NCBI RefSeq assembly: GCF_004571075.1
Contig: NZ_SPQP01000006.1
Location: 1 to 64,000 of the forward strand
DNA length: 64,000 nucleotides
Reading direction: 5' to 3'
Source: Blastococcus sp. TF02A-35
Lineage (GTDB): Bacteria; Actinomycetota; Actinomycetes; Mycobacteriales; Geodermatophilaceae
The notes under the pieces were generated by a model. The model ran no database searches and was not told the origin of the DNA. It worked only from the letters and a program-made list of their open reading frames with translations. Numbering within the stretch: position 1 is the stretch's first letter; each line of letters begins with the position of its first letter. Positions 1-7,924 of this stretch are shown piece by piece. The translations under genes were made by a program, and so were the position numbers.

Positions 1-997
1 TGCCGTCCTCGCCGCCGTGGGCGCGGCGGTCCTGGCGGCCGTCCCGGCTCTCGCCCGGTCCGCCGGGGGGCTGCTGCCGCCCGACCTTCCCGGGGTGCCG
101 CCGTCCGCGGCCCTCGTCCTCCTGGCCGCAGCGGTGGTCCTCGTGCTCCTCGCCGACCGGGGTCTCGGCCGCATCGGCGCCGGGTCGCTGCGCTCGACCG
201 GTGCGACGGCGTCCTACGCCTCGGCCTCCGCGGTGTCCATGGACTTCCGGGACCTCGGCCGGGCACTCGGTGGCCGGCCCCGGGCCCCGCGGCGCCCGCG
301 CCGCTTCACCCGGGTCGTCGGCCCCTCGCAGGCCGTCGTCGCGGCCGACCTGCTGCTGCTCGCGCGCAGCCCCTGGCAGCTCGGCCAGCTCGTGGCGGCC
401 GTCGCCCTCCCGGTCCTCGCGGTGCGCACGGAGGGGCTGGACCGGCTGCCGGTCGCCGGCGCCGTCGGCCTCCTGCTGGGGTGGCTGGCCGCGGCGGTGG
501 CGGTCGGGCACCCGGCGCGGCAGGCGCAGGCCGCGCCCGCGCTCGACCGGCTCCTCCCGCTCTCCCCCGCGCGCGTGGTGGCCGCCCGGTGCGTCGTGCC
601 GGCGCTCGCGCTGGCCGTCGTCTGCGGCTGCGGCGGCCTGCTCATCGGGCAGGGCAGCGGTGACGCCGCCGCCTGGGCGCTGCTGGCCCTCGGCACCGTC
701 CCGGCCTGGACCGCGGCCTCGCTGCGCGGCGCCTACCGGCCCGAGCTGGACTGGGCCGGGCCGGTGGTCTCGACGCCCATGGGCATCATCCCGGCGGGCG
801 CCGCCGCGACGACCGTGCAGGGCGTCGACGTGGGCCTGCTGGGCAGCCTGCCGCTCGTCGCCGCGCTGCTGCTCGGCGGGCACCCCGGACCGGGACTGCT
901 CGCCGCGCAGTGGGGGTGGGCGGCCGCGCTGTGCGGGCTCGCGCTCACCGCGCTGGCGCGACGGCGGGCGAAGGCCTGGGACCGAGGTTCCGTTTGA
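1..997 (+). CDS. Polytopic membrane protein, DUF6297-like (5' end outside window)
   Basis: The reading frame is open from the first base, so the gene starts upstream of the window. The visible 331 residues contain about eight hydrophobic segments rich in Ala, Leu and Val, separated by short Arg-rich loops, which fits a permease-like integral membrane protein. The layout resembles DUF6297 proteins of Actinobacteria, thought to be ABC-exporter membrane partners; I base this on general resemblance only. No catalytic motif is visible. It ends in an Arg-rich cytoplasmic tail, and its TGA stop lies inside an inverted repeat that probably belongs to the next transcription unit. Confidence 0.6.
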   Translation, partial: AVLAAVGAAVLAAVPALARSAGGLLPPDLPGVPPSAALVLLAAAVVLVLLADRGLGRIGAGSLRSTGATASYASASAVSMDFRDLGRALGGRPRAPRRPRRFTRVVGPSQAVVAADLLLLARSPWQLGQLVAAVALPVLAVRTEGLDRLPVAGAVGLLLGWLAAAVAVGHPARQAQAAPALDRLLPLSPARVVAARCVVPALALAVVCGCGGLLIGQGSGDAAAWALLALGTVPAWTAASLRGAYRPELDWAGPVVSTPMGIIPAGAAATTVQGVDVGLLGSLPLVAALLLGGHPGPGLLAAQWGWAAALCGLALTALARRRAKAWDRGSV

Positions 998-1020
998 CAC
1001 CGTGTCACCGCCCGGTGTCA
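994..1020. promoter_or_regulatory. Inverted-repeat operator at a TTGACA box
   Basis: A TTGACA hexamer at 994-999 is embedded in TGACACCG (995-1002), which is repeated in inverse orientation as CGGTGTCA (1013-1020). A third half-site, GTGTCA, lies between them at 1002-1007. The arrangement looks like a repressor or MerR operator on the promoter of the small gene that follows. The octamer TGTCACCG (1003-1010) recurs at 2055-2062 in the other flank of the merR gene, which suggests one regulator acting at both sites. Confidence 0.4.
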
Positions 1021-1053
1021 CATGGGTGGATGCCTGGCTACGACGTGCTCGCC

Positions 1054-1248
1054 ATGGACGGCCTGAGCATCATCGGGACCGTCGGCTTCTTCGTGCCCGC
1101 GGCGATCCTCATCGCCGTCGTCGCCGGGGCGGTGGTCCGCGACCGGCGCCTCAGCGCGCGGGAGGCCGCCGAGGAGGCCACCCGTGAGGGCCTGGCGCGC
1201 GAGGCGCTGCCCGACGGAGACGCGCCTACTCCTCCTCGAGCTGACTGA
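1054..1248 (+). CDS. Small single-span membrane protein, unknown function
   Basis: This 64-residue ORF has one hydrophobic segment (about residues 4-29, with a GFFVPAAILIAVVAGAVV core) followed by a charged tail rich in Arg, Glu and Ala. I do not recognise the family. The start is uncertain: in-frame ATG 1030 and GTG 1045 are alternatives, and none has a convincing ribosome binding site. Its 3' end overlaps the merR gene on the other strand by 23 bases (convergent). A promoter-like inverted repeat lies just upstream. Confidence 0.5.
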   Translation: MDGLSIIGTVGFFVPAAILIAVVAGAVVRDRRLSAREAAEEATREGLAREALPDGDAPTPPRAD

Positions 1249-1993
1249 GCGCGGTCTCGACCGCCGCCTCCACCTCGGTCGCCATCTCGGTGCGGAAGGC
1301 CGCGAGCATGGCCTGGGCCGCGACCGGCTGCAGCCGGGTGACCGTGGCCAGGATCTCGTCGAGCCGCTCCCGCGGGGCGCCGGCCTCGACGAACGCGCGC
1401 CACCCGGTGTCGACGAACATCTGCACGTAGGTGCGCGCGATCGCCCGCACGTGCTCGTTGACCTGCGCCTGGGCGGCGATGAGCGCCGCCGGCGGCACCC
1501 CCAGCCCGACCACCTGCAGCCCGGCCATCAGCAGCGCCGGGTCAAGCACCCGCAGCCGGCCGTCGTCCAGGCGCTGGACCAGCCCCAGCTCGACCAGCTG
1601 GTCGACCACCTCGGGCTGCTCCGGCACGCCCGCCCGGGCGGCGAGCTCGGCGCCCGTGGTGATCTCCGGCTCCGGTGGCAGCCACGGGGCCAGCAGCGCG
1701 CGGTGCAGCGCCAGGGTCGCGGAGCTGGCGGTCGGGGGCGCGCTGGCCAGCGTCCGCTCGATCATCGCCAGCGAGTAGCCCTCGGCCAGCATCTCGCGGA
1801 CCAGCAGCAGGCGGGCGACGTGCTCCCGGCCGTAGTAGCCGGTGCGCCCGACCATGCGCGGCGGCGGGAGCAGCCCCCGGGCGGAGTAGGCGCGCACGTT
1901 GCGCACGGTGACGCCGACCCGGGCGGCGAGCTCGTCGACCGTCAGCTGCGGCTCGGACGTCTCTCGCGCCGGGTCGATCTGCGGTGCACTCAC
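1226..1993 (-). CDS. MerR-family transcriptional regulator
   Basis: A 255-residue protein with an N-terminal MerR helix-turn-helix (about residues 16-85): LTVDELAARVGVTVRNVRAY followed by the wing and the GYYGREHVARLLLVREMLAEGYSL segment. The C-terminal 170 residues are helical and Ala/Leu-rich and carry no cysteine cluster, so a metal-thiolate sensor of the CueR type is not indicated. The GTG start at 1993 is preceded by a strong AAGGAGGAG site. It is divergent from the 2,102 operon and convergent with the small membrane protein, so it may control either through the shared TGTCACCG motif. Confidence 0.88.
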   Translation of the reverse strand: MSAPQIDPARETSEPQLTVDELAARVGVTVRNVRAYSARGLLPPPRMVGRTGYYGREHVARLLLVREMLAEGYSLAMIERTLASAPPTASSATLALHRALLAPWLPPEPEITTGAELAARAGVPEQPEVVDQLVELGLVQRLDDGRLRVLDPALLMAGLQVVGLGVPPAALIAAQAQVNEHVRAIARTYVQMFVDTGWRAFVEAGAPRERLDEILATVTRLQPVAAQAMLAAFRTEMATEVEAAVETALSQLEEE

Positions 1994-2101
1994 CCGCTCC
2001 TCCTTCCCGTCGTGACCACACGGTAAGCCGCTCGTTCTATGTATCAGTTGTCGATGTCACCGTGATGGGTGTTCCATAGCCCCATGCCTCGAGGGGATGC
2101 C

Positions 2102-3937
2102 ATGCCACTGGCCGCAGAAACCCGACCCGCCGGCGGAGCCGCCATCGGCGAGGTCCTCCTCGCCACCGGGATCGGCCTCGGTCTCACCGCGGTCCTGCTC
2201 GCGCTGGTCTGGATGCACCGGACCCGCCGCTCGGCGGTGCTCACCCGGGTGGGTGACCGCCTCGGCTCCGCCACCGGCGTCCCGGCCTGGGTGGCGCTCC
2301 CGACCGTCCTCACGACGATCTCGCTGCTGGTGGCCCTGCTCGGGATGCTGTGGGACATCAGCCTGCACATCGGCGTGGGCCGCGACGAGGGGCCGCTGGC
2401 CAACCCGGCGCACTTCCTCATCCTCTTCGGGCTCTTCGGCGTCTTCGCCGGAGGCCTCCTGGCGTGCGCGATGCCGCTGGACGAGAAGCCCGGCCCGGCG
2501 GCGGTGCACTTCCTGCGCGGCTGGGACGTCCCCGTCGGCGGGGTCATCCTCACGGCGGCCGGCTTCTACGCCCTCCTCGGCTTCCCGCTCGACGACGTCT
2601 GGCACCGGCTGTTCGGCCAGGACGTCACGCTCTGGGGCCCGACCCACCTGATGCTCATCGGTGGCGCCGGCCTGTCGATCATCGGCCTGCTGCTCCTGGA
2701 GCAGGAGGGCCACGGCGGGCTCTCCACCGACGACGGTGACCGCAAGGTCGGCCAGACCGCGCGCTTCATCCGCCAGGCGTCGGCCATGGGCGGCCTGCTC
2801 CTGGGCCTGTCGGTGTTCCAGGGCGAGTACGACTTCGACGTCCCCCAGTTCCGGCTGGTGCTCGAGCCGCTGATGATCGCCGGCGCCGCCGGTCTCGCGC
2901 TGGTCGCCGCGCGGCTGTTCATGGGCCGCGGCGGGGCGCTGGCGGCCGTCGCCTTCTTCCTCGTGATCCGCGGCGGCATCTCGCTGATCGTCGGCGTCGG
3001 CTTCGGCGAGATCACGCCGTCGTTCCCGCTCTACCTGGGCTCGGCGATCATCGTGGAGCTGCTCGCCCTGTCGGTGTCGCTGGCCCGCCGCCCGCTGGTC
3101 TTCGGCGCCGTCGCCGGCGTCCTGGTCGGCACCGTCGGGCACGCGACCGAGGCCGGCTGGACCCAGTTCACCCAGACCCTCGGGTGGACCAGCGACATCC
3201 TGGTCGAGGGCACGCTGATGGCGGTCGTCGGCGGTGTCGTCGGCGGTCTGCTGGGCGCGCTGCTCGCCTCCGGCCTGCGCCGCCGCCTCCCCCGCCCCGC
3301 CGTCGCCCGCACCGTCGTCGTCGGCTCGCTGGTCGTGCTGGCGGCCGCCGTCGCCAACGGGCTGGTGGCCACGGTGCCCGACGACGTCGAGGCCACGTTC
3401 GGCATCGAGGACGTCGAGACCGACCCGCGGACGGCGAACGTCACCGTGGAGATCGACCCGGCCGACTTCGTCGACGACCCCGCGTGGGTGCAGATCACCG
3501 CGTGGCAGGGCAACGGCCTGGTCGTGACCCCGCTGGAGCGCACCGGCGAGGGCACGTACCGGACCACCGAGCCGGTCCCGCTGCACGGCACCTGGAAGAC
3601 GCTGCTGCGCATCCACGACGGCCGCACCCTGACCGCGGTGCCGATCTACCTGCCGGCCGACGAGGCCATCGGCGAGGACGAGCTGCCGGCCGAGGACGGC
3701 ATGACCCGCTCGGCCATCCCGGAGATCGAGATCCTGCAGCGCGAGCTGAAGGACGCCACGGGCAGCCTGTGGACGATCTCGAACCTGGTCGTGCTCGCCT
3801 GCACCCTCGCCCTCATCGCCGCCATCTCCTGGGGCGTCGGGCGCTACGCCCGCCGGGCCAGCGTGCGGGAGCCCTACGCCGACGCACCGGCCGACAGCCC
3901 TGCCGAGGGCACGACGCAGGGCAGCGTGGGCCGATGA
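2102..3937 (+). CDS. Large polytopic membrane protein with an extracytoplasmic beta-rich domain
   Basis: About 611 residues. Roughly twelve hydrophobic segments occupy residues 15-430. A soluble domain of about 130 residues follows (motifs such as VTVEIDPADFVDDPAWVQI and PVPLHGTWKTLLRIHDGRT), then one last membrane span and a cytoplasmic tail. The soluble part resembles the periplasmic modules of CopD/YtkA-type proteins, but I cannot assign a family. I chose ATG 2102 because GAGGGG sits 6-7 bases upstream; ATG 2084 is an alternative. Its stop overlaps the start of the next gene (ATGA), so the three genes to 5,669 form a coupled operon, possibly for copper or another metal. Confidence 0.75.
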   Translation: MPLAAETRPAGGAAIGEVLLATGIGLGLTAVLLALVWMHRTRRSAVLTRVGDRLGSATGVPAWVALPTVLTTISLLVALLGMLWDISLHIGVGRDEGPLANPAHFLILFGLFGVFAGGLLACAMPLDEKPGPAAVHFLRGWDVPVGGVILTAAGFYALLGFPLDDVWHRLFGQDVTLWGPTHLMLIGGAGLSIIGLLLLEQEGHGGLSTDDGDRKVGQTARFIRQASAMGGLLLGLSVFQGEYDFDVPQFRLVLEPLMIAGAAGLALVAARLFMGRGGALAAVAFFLVIRGGISLIVGVGFGEITPSFPLYLGSAIIVELLALSVSLARRPLVFGAVAGVLVGTVGHATEAGWTQFTQTLGWTSDILVEGTLMAVVGGVVGGLLGALLASGLRRRLPRPAVARTVVVGSLVVLAAAVANGLVATVPDDVEATFGIEDVETDPRTANVTVEIDPADFVDDPAWVQITAWQGNGLVVTPLERTGEGTYRTTEPVPLHGTWKTLLRIHDGRTLTAVPIYLPADEAIGEDELPAEDGMTRSAIPEIEILQRELKDATGSLWTISNLVVLACTLALIAAISWGVGRYARRASVREPYADAPADSPAEGTTQGSVGR

Positions 3938-4368
3938 GCCGGCGGTCCCTCGCCGTCCCGCTGCTCGCCCTCCCCCTGCTGCTCGCCGGCTGCGCCGGCA
4001 CGGAGGCCCCCGAGGCCGCCGAGCCGAGCGCGGCCACGAGCAGCGCGCCGGAGAGCAGCGCGCCGGACAGCACCAGCGCGGCCCCCACCACCCCGGCCGA
4101 GGCCGCCGGGACGGCTCTGGAGGTCCAGGTCGCCGGTGGCCAGGTCACCGGCGACACCGGACGAGTGCCGGTCCCGCTCGGGGACCGGGTGACCGTCACG
4201 ATCACCAGCGACGCCGCTGACGAGGCCCACCTGCACGGCTACGACGTGCTGGCCGACCTCGCCCCGGGCGCGCCGGCGGAGCTGGTCTTCGACGCCACGA
4301 TCCCCGGGGTGTTCGAGCTGGAGCTGCACGACGCCGGGACGGTGCTGCTCACGCTGCAGGTCTCGTGA
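3934..4368 (+). CDS. Cupredoxin-like lipoprotein
   Basis: A 144-residue exported lipoprotein. Residues 1-20 form a signal peptide ending in a LLAGC lipobox, followed by a Ser/Pro/Ala/Thr linker (about 21-60). The C-terminal 85 residues look like a small cupredoxin/plastocyanin fold: GDRVTVTITSDAADEAHLHGYDV, a Pro/Gly turn, then a FELELHDAG strand. The His residues could bind copper, but the usual C-terminal Cys/Met ligand pair is not obvious, so it may be a binding-dead or alternative-ligand variant. It overlaps both neighbours by four bases (ATGA and GTGA), which indicates translational coupling. Confidence 0.75.
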   Translation: MSRRSLAVPLLALPLLLAGCAGTEAPEAAEPSAATSSAPESSAPDSTSAAPTTPAEAAGTALEVQVAGGQVTGDTGRVPVPLGDRVTVTITSDAADEAHLHGYDVLADLAPGAPAELVFDATIPGVFELELHDAGTVLLTLQVS

Positions 4369-5669
4369 CCCTGCTGGCACACGGGGTCGGGTCGCGCACC
4401 GATCTCCCGATCCCGCTCGGCCTGGCCCTGTACGGGGCCGGCGCCGCGATCCTGATCAGCTTCGCCGCGCTGCTCCTCTTCTGGCGCACGCCCAGGCTGG
4501 GCGGGCCGGACGGCGGGCGGCCGCTGCCGGGGGGCGTCCAGCGGTTCGTGGACAGCGCCGCCACCCGCCGCCTGCTGCAGGCGGTGGCGCTGGCCCTGCT
4601 GGTGCTGGTCGTGGCCGCGGCGGTCGCCGGGCCGGCGGAGACCCGGCGCAACCTCGCCCCGTGGGTTCTCTACGTGACCTTCTGGGTGGGGCTGGTGCCG
4701 GCCAGCCTCCTGCTGGGGCCGGTCTGGCGGGTGGTCAACCCCCTGCGCCTGCTGCACGCGGTCCTGCGCCCCGTCGTCCGCACCGCCCCGGGCGCCGACC
4801 GCCTCCCGGCCCTCGGGCTCTGGCCGGCCGCGGTGTCCCTGGTGGTCTTCCTGTGGTTCGAGCTGGTCTTCCCCGGCCGCGCGGAGCCCGGGACCGTCGC
4901 CGCCTTCCTGGTCGGCTACACGGTCGTGCACACCGCGCTGGCCCTGTGGTTCGGCGAGGGCTGGTTCGCCCGGGGCGACGGCTTCGAGGTCTACTCCGCG
5001 CTGGTCGCGCGGCTGTCCCCCTGGGCCCGGCGGGCCGACGGCCGGCTGGTGGCGCGCAACCCGCTGGCCAACGCCTCCGCGACGCCGGAGACGCCCGGGC
5101 TCGCCGCGGTGGTCGTCGTGCTCCTGGGGTCGACGGCGTTCGACGGCCTCTCCCGGACCGCGTGGTGGCAGAGCGGCCCCGGGGCGGCGAACGACTCGCT
5201 CTCCGGCACGGTCGGGCTGGCCGGGAGCATCGCCCTGGTCGCCGCCCTGTACCTCGTCGGCACCCGGCTCTCCGGCCGCCTCGCCGGCCAGCCGGTGGCC
5301 GTGCAGCCGGCCCGGTACGCGGCGAGCGTCATCCCCATCGCGCTGGGCTACACCGTCGCCCACTACTTCAGCCTGCTGCTCCTGGACGGCCAGACGACGT
5401 GGATCCTGGCCAGCAACCCCTTCGGCACGCCCGGGGTCGACCTCTTCGGCACCTACGGCAACGTCGTGGACCTGACCGCCGTCAGCCCCGACACCATCGC
5501 CTACGTGCAGGTGGGCGGGGTGGTCGCCGGCCACGTCGCGGGCGTGACCCTGGCGCACGAGCGCGCGCTGCTCTCGGAGCGGCACGCACGGGCCTCCGAC
5601 CAGCTGCCCCTCGTGGTGGTCATGGTGCTCTTCACGGTGGGCGGTCTCGGCCTGCTGTTCGGTTTCTGA
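4365..5669 (+). CDS. Polytopic membrane protein (FedB-like, 'fenitrothion hydrolase' annotation group)
   Basis: A 434-residue protein with about nine or ten membrane segments and conserved polar motifs between them (PVWRVVNPLR, WFGEGWFARGDGFEVYS, YTVAHYFSLLLLDGQ). The N-terminus, TLLAHGVGSRTDLPIPL, is very like actinobacterial membrane proteins often labelled FedB/fenitrothion hydrolase. That label rests on distant homology and says little about the real role. His and Tyr residues in predicted helices could bind metal or heme. It starts at GTG 4365, overlapping the lipoprotein stop, and is the last gene of the three-gene operon. I infer a membrane or metal function linked to the cupredoxin-like lipoprotein. 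Confidence 0.6.
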   Translation: MTLLAHGVGSRTDLPIPLGLALYGAGAAILISFAALLLFWRTPRLGGPDGGRPLPGGVQRFVDSAATRRLLQAVALALLVLVVAAAVAGPAETRRNLAPWVLYVTFWVGLVPASLLLGPVWRVVNPLRLLHAVLRPVVRTAPGADRLPALGLWPAAVSLVVFLWFELVFPGRAEPGTVAAFLVGYTVVHTALALWFGEGWFARGDGFEVYSALVARLSPWARRADGRLVARNPLANASATPETPGLAAVVVVLLGSTAFDGLSRTAWWQSGPGAANDSLSGTVGLAGSIALVAALYLVGTRLSGRLAGQPVAVQPARYAASVIPIALGYTVAHYFSLLLLDGQTTWILASNPFGTPGVDLFGTYGNVVDLTAVSPDTIAYVQVGGVVAGHVAGVTLAHERALLSERHARASDQLPLVVVMVLFTVGGLGLLFGF

Positions 5670-5803
5670 CCTGCGGCGACGACCTCCCCGGACGGGTGAT
5701 GCCGCTCGGCGGGGGCTACAGCCGCGCCGCCGGACGCCCGATGTCCTCGATGACCCACCGGCGTCCCGCCGGCCCTGCCCGTCGAGTCCAGAGGAGCGCT
5801 CCC

Positions 5804-6073
5804 GTGATCGCTGTCACCTGCCGCAACGGCGAGCACTTCTCCGTCGACCCGGACACCATCGAGCGCATCGAGAAGCGCGCCGACACCCTCGTCGTCCTCG
5901 TGGACGGCACCCACTTCGTGACCGAGACCGACTTCGACGAGCTGCTGCACACCATCAGCGCCCACCGCGCCGGGGCGCTGGTGACCCGGGCGCGGCTGGT
6001 CAACGGGTACGCCGCGATGCCGAACGCCAGCCGGCTGGCCCGGCGGCACGGCTCGGGCACCGCCGGCAGCTGA
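5804..6073 (+). CDS. FlbD-family small protein (orphan)
   Basis: An 89-residue protein. The first 50 residues match the flagellar FlbD/SwrD pattern: I-x-V-T-C-R-N-G with a following D-P-D-T-I-E-R-I-E, then DTLVVLVDGTHFVTETDFDE. FlbD normally sits in flagellar gene clusters and affects motor power or motility, but no flagellar gene is near here. The GTG 5804 start has GAGGAG seven bases upstream. The C-terminal 35 residues are basic and look disordered. It lies alone between the membrane-protein operon and the afsA-like gene. Confidence 0.7.
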   Translation: MIAVTCRNGEHFSVDPDTIERIEKRADTLVVLVDGTHFVTETDFDELLHTISAHRAGALVTRARLVNGYAAMPNASRLARRHGSGTAGS

Positions 6074-6111
6074 GGGCGCCGCGGCGCGCCCCGGGCAGCG
6101 CTGGGCCACGA

Positions 6112-6124
6112 ACCGACCGGTCGG
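6112..6124. promoter_or_regulatory. TetR-type operator (ACCGACCGGTCGG) upstream of the afsA-like gene
   Basis: The 12-base core CCGACCGGTCGG is a perfect palindrome and lies about 45 bases before the afsA-like start. ACCGACCGGTCGGT-type sequences are common operators of actinobacterial TetR proteins. The obvious candidate to bind it is the TetR-type receptor encoded at 7,075-7,767. No matching copy was found at that gene's own promoter, so binding is a hypothesis. Confidence 0.5.
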
Positions 6125-6169
6125 CCGGTAAGCTCCGCCGACCCCATCGGCGCTGCCTGGAGATGCCCG

Positions 6170-7135
6170 TTGATCGAGCCGCTGACGAAGGCCCCGCTCC
6201 CGCCCGCCCTGCTCGGCCCGGAGGAGGCCGTGGACCTCGCCGGCACGCTCACGACCTGGCGCACCGTCGACCGGCGCCTGGTGCACAAGACGGCGCTCAC
6301 CGAGGTGCTGGTCACCGACCTGCGGCCGCTGGGCGAGGACCTGTTCGCCCTCGCCTCGCAGTGGCCGAGGCAGCACGCCCTCTTCCAGCCCTCGCCGGAC
6401 GAGGCGCCGAACCCGCTGCTGTTCGTCGAGACCCTCCGGCAGGCCGGCATCTACCTCAGCCACGAGCGCCTCGGGGTCCCGCTGGACCACCAGTTCGTCT
6501 TCGAGTCGATCTCGGCCGAGTACCTGCGGCCCGGCCCGCGCCCCCGCACCGACCGCGAGACCGTCGTCGTGCTGGCCGTCCGCACCGACGTCCGGCGCCG
6601 GGCGGGCCGTGCCAGCGGTGCCCGCCTGGAGATCGAGGCCTGGGCCGGCCCGGAGCGCATCGCCACCGCCGTCGCGGCGTACCGCTGCCTCCCTCCGCAG
6701 GTCTACGGCCGGCTGAGGTGGTCGTCGCTCGCGACCACGCCTCCCCCGGCGCTCCCCGCCCCCCGGCGCTCCGCCGAGTCCGTCGCGCAGCCGCAGGCGA
6801 CCTCCGCGCTGCTCGACGTCGACACCCGCCACCCGACGTTCTTCGACCACGGCGGTGACCACCTGCCCGGCATGCTGCTGATCGACGCAGCGCTGAGCGC
6901 GGCCCGGCCCGCCCACGTCGCCTCGGACCGGCCGTGGGGGTTCGACCTGCGCTTCGAGCGGTTCGCCGAGCTGGGCGTGCCCACCACGGTCACGACCCGC
7001 CCGACGCCTGCCGGTGTCGCGGTCGCGCTGACCCAGCCGGCCGGCGTGGTCGCCGCCGGGACGGTCTCCGGTGGCTACCCGGCGGCGGGAGAGCCGGCGT
7101 CGGCCGGTCCCGTGGCCGCCGTCGGGCGCAGCTGA
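6170..7135 (+). CDS. AfsA-family gamma-butyrolactone synthase
   Basis: A 321-residue protein of the AfsA/ScbA/BarX family, which condenses an acyl-ACP beta-ketoacid with dihydroxyacetone phosphate in the first committed step of gamma-butyrolactone signal synthesis. Two AfsA hot-dog repeats are visible. The first holds the diagnostic VDRRLVHKTALTEVLVTD (residues 33-50); the second starts near DVDTRHPTFFDHGGDHLPGM. Length matches the family (about 300). The start is TTG 6170 with GGAG seven bases upstream; no ATG or GTG gives a better fit. It is convergent with, and overlaps by 61 bases, a receptor-type tetR gene, and a TetR palindrome sits in its promoter. The signal molecule cannot be predicted. 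Confidence 0.88.
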   Translation: MIEPLTKAPLPPALLGPEEAVDLAGTLTTWRTVDRRLVHKTALTEVLVTDLRPLGEDLFALASQWPRQHALFQPSPDEAPNPLLFVETLRQAGIYLSHERLGVPLDHQFVFESISAEYLRPGPRPRTDRETVVVLAVRTDVRRRAGRASGARLEIEAWAGPERIATAVAAYRCLPPQVYGRLRWSSLATTPPPALPAPRRSAESVAQPQATSALLDVDTRHPTFFDHGGDHLPGMLLIDAALSAARPAHVASDRPWGFDLRFERFAELGVPTTVTTRPTPAGVAVALTQPAGVVAAGTVSGGYPAAGEPASAGPVAAVGRS

Positions 7136-7767
7136 GGCAGGACCAGCTTCCAGAAGTTCTCGAGCCGCGCGAGCAGGTCGCGCCGGTTGGTGAGCTCCCA
7201 CGAGACCTGCTGCATGCCGAAGAAGCTGGCCACGATCGCCTGCGCGGTCCCCTCGGGGTCCACGGCCGGGTTGACCTGGCCGCGCCGCTGCCCCTCGGTG
7301 ATCAGCGAGCAGAGGGCGCCCTGCCAGCCGACGTAGGGCTGCGGCAGCTTGGCCAGGGCGTCGGGCGGGAGCTCGGCGAGCAGCCGCTTCGCCGCCTGCG
7401 TGGTGAGGTCGGTGCTGAACTGCTCCGCCGCCTTGTAGGTGACGGCGACGAGCGCGTCGAGGGCGTCGTCGTGGGCGGCGATGACGGCACCGAGCATCGG
7501 CGGCCAGCTGGCGTACATCTGGCGCACGATGTCGAGGGCGATCTCCTCCTTGGAGGGGAAGTGCCAGTAGACCGCGCCCTTGGTCATCCCTGTGCCGGCG
7601 ACGATGTCGGTCAGCGAGGCGCTGGCGTAGCCCCGCTCGCTGAAGAGCGCCGCGGCGGCGTCGACGATGAGGCGGCGGGTGGCGGCGCTGTCGCTCGCCC
7701 GCCCGCGGGGTCGACGCCGGGCGGTCGCAGCGCCGGGCTGCGACGTGTCCACCGGCTCGACCACCAC
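7075..7767 (-). CDS. TetR-family regulator, gamma-butyrolactone receptor type (ArpA/ScbR-like)
   Basis: About 230 residues. The N-terminal TetR helix-turn-helix reads SLTDIVAGTGMTKGAVYWHF with the preceding helix ALFSERGYASA; this wording is typical of ArpA/ScbR/TylP receptors. The C-terminal domain (HDDALDALVAVTYKAAEQF...) is the ligand pocket and dimer part. I place the start at GTG 7767 because GGAGG (7774-7778) lies six bases before it; GTG 7770, GTG 7764 and a longer ATG at 7791 are possible. It faces the afsA-like gene, and the two reading frames overlap by 61 bases at their 3' ends. In Streptomyces such pairs are usually divergent. Likely target: the palindrome at 6,112. Confidence 0.85.
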   Translation of the reverse strand: MVVEPVDTSQPGAATARRRPRGRASDSAATRRLIVDAAAALFSERGYASASLTDIVAGTGMTKGAVYWHFPSKEEIALDIVRQMYASWPPMLGAVIAAHDDALDALVAVTYKAAEQFSTDLTTQAAKRLLAELPPDALAKLPQPYVGWQGALCSLITEGQRRGQVNPAVDPEGTAQAIVASFFGMQQVSWELTNRRDLLARLENFWKLVLPQLRPTAATGPADAGSPAAG

Positions 7768-7869
7768 CACATGCCTCCATCGGTACCGCATCCTCGCGAT
7801 GGGCGAGCGTAGCGGTACGAGCTGTGAAAACCGGCCTCCTTCTCATCTCGCGGGGTGAGAAAGGCGACA

Positions 7870-7904
7870 GGCCCCGTCCCCTCGGCGCCGCGGGGACGGG
7901 GGCC
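7870..7904. terminator. Terminator hairpin after the SGNH hydrolase gene
   Basis: GGCCCCGTCCCC (7870-7881) pairs with GGGGACGGGGGCC (7892-7904) around a ten-base loop. It lies about 20 bases past the stop codon of the minus-strand SGNH gene and before the tetR promoter. Confidence 0.65.
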
Positions 7905-7924
7905 GGTCGACCGGGGTGACCGGA

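Noticed and set aside
2057-3616. Very long antisense frames opposite real genes (here, and also at 4,239-5,585, 44,139-47,078 and 54,170-55,747)
   Set aside because: They are mirror frames of GC-rich codons: low-complexity Arg/Gly/Asp/Gln peptides with no domain, opposite well-supported membrane protein genes.
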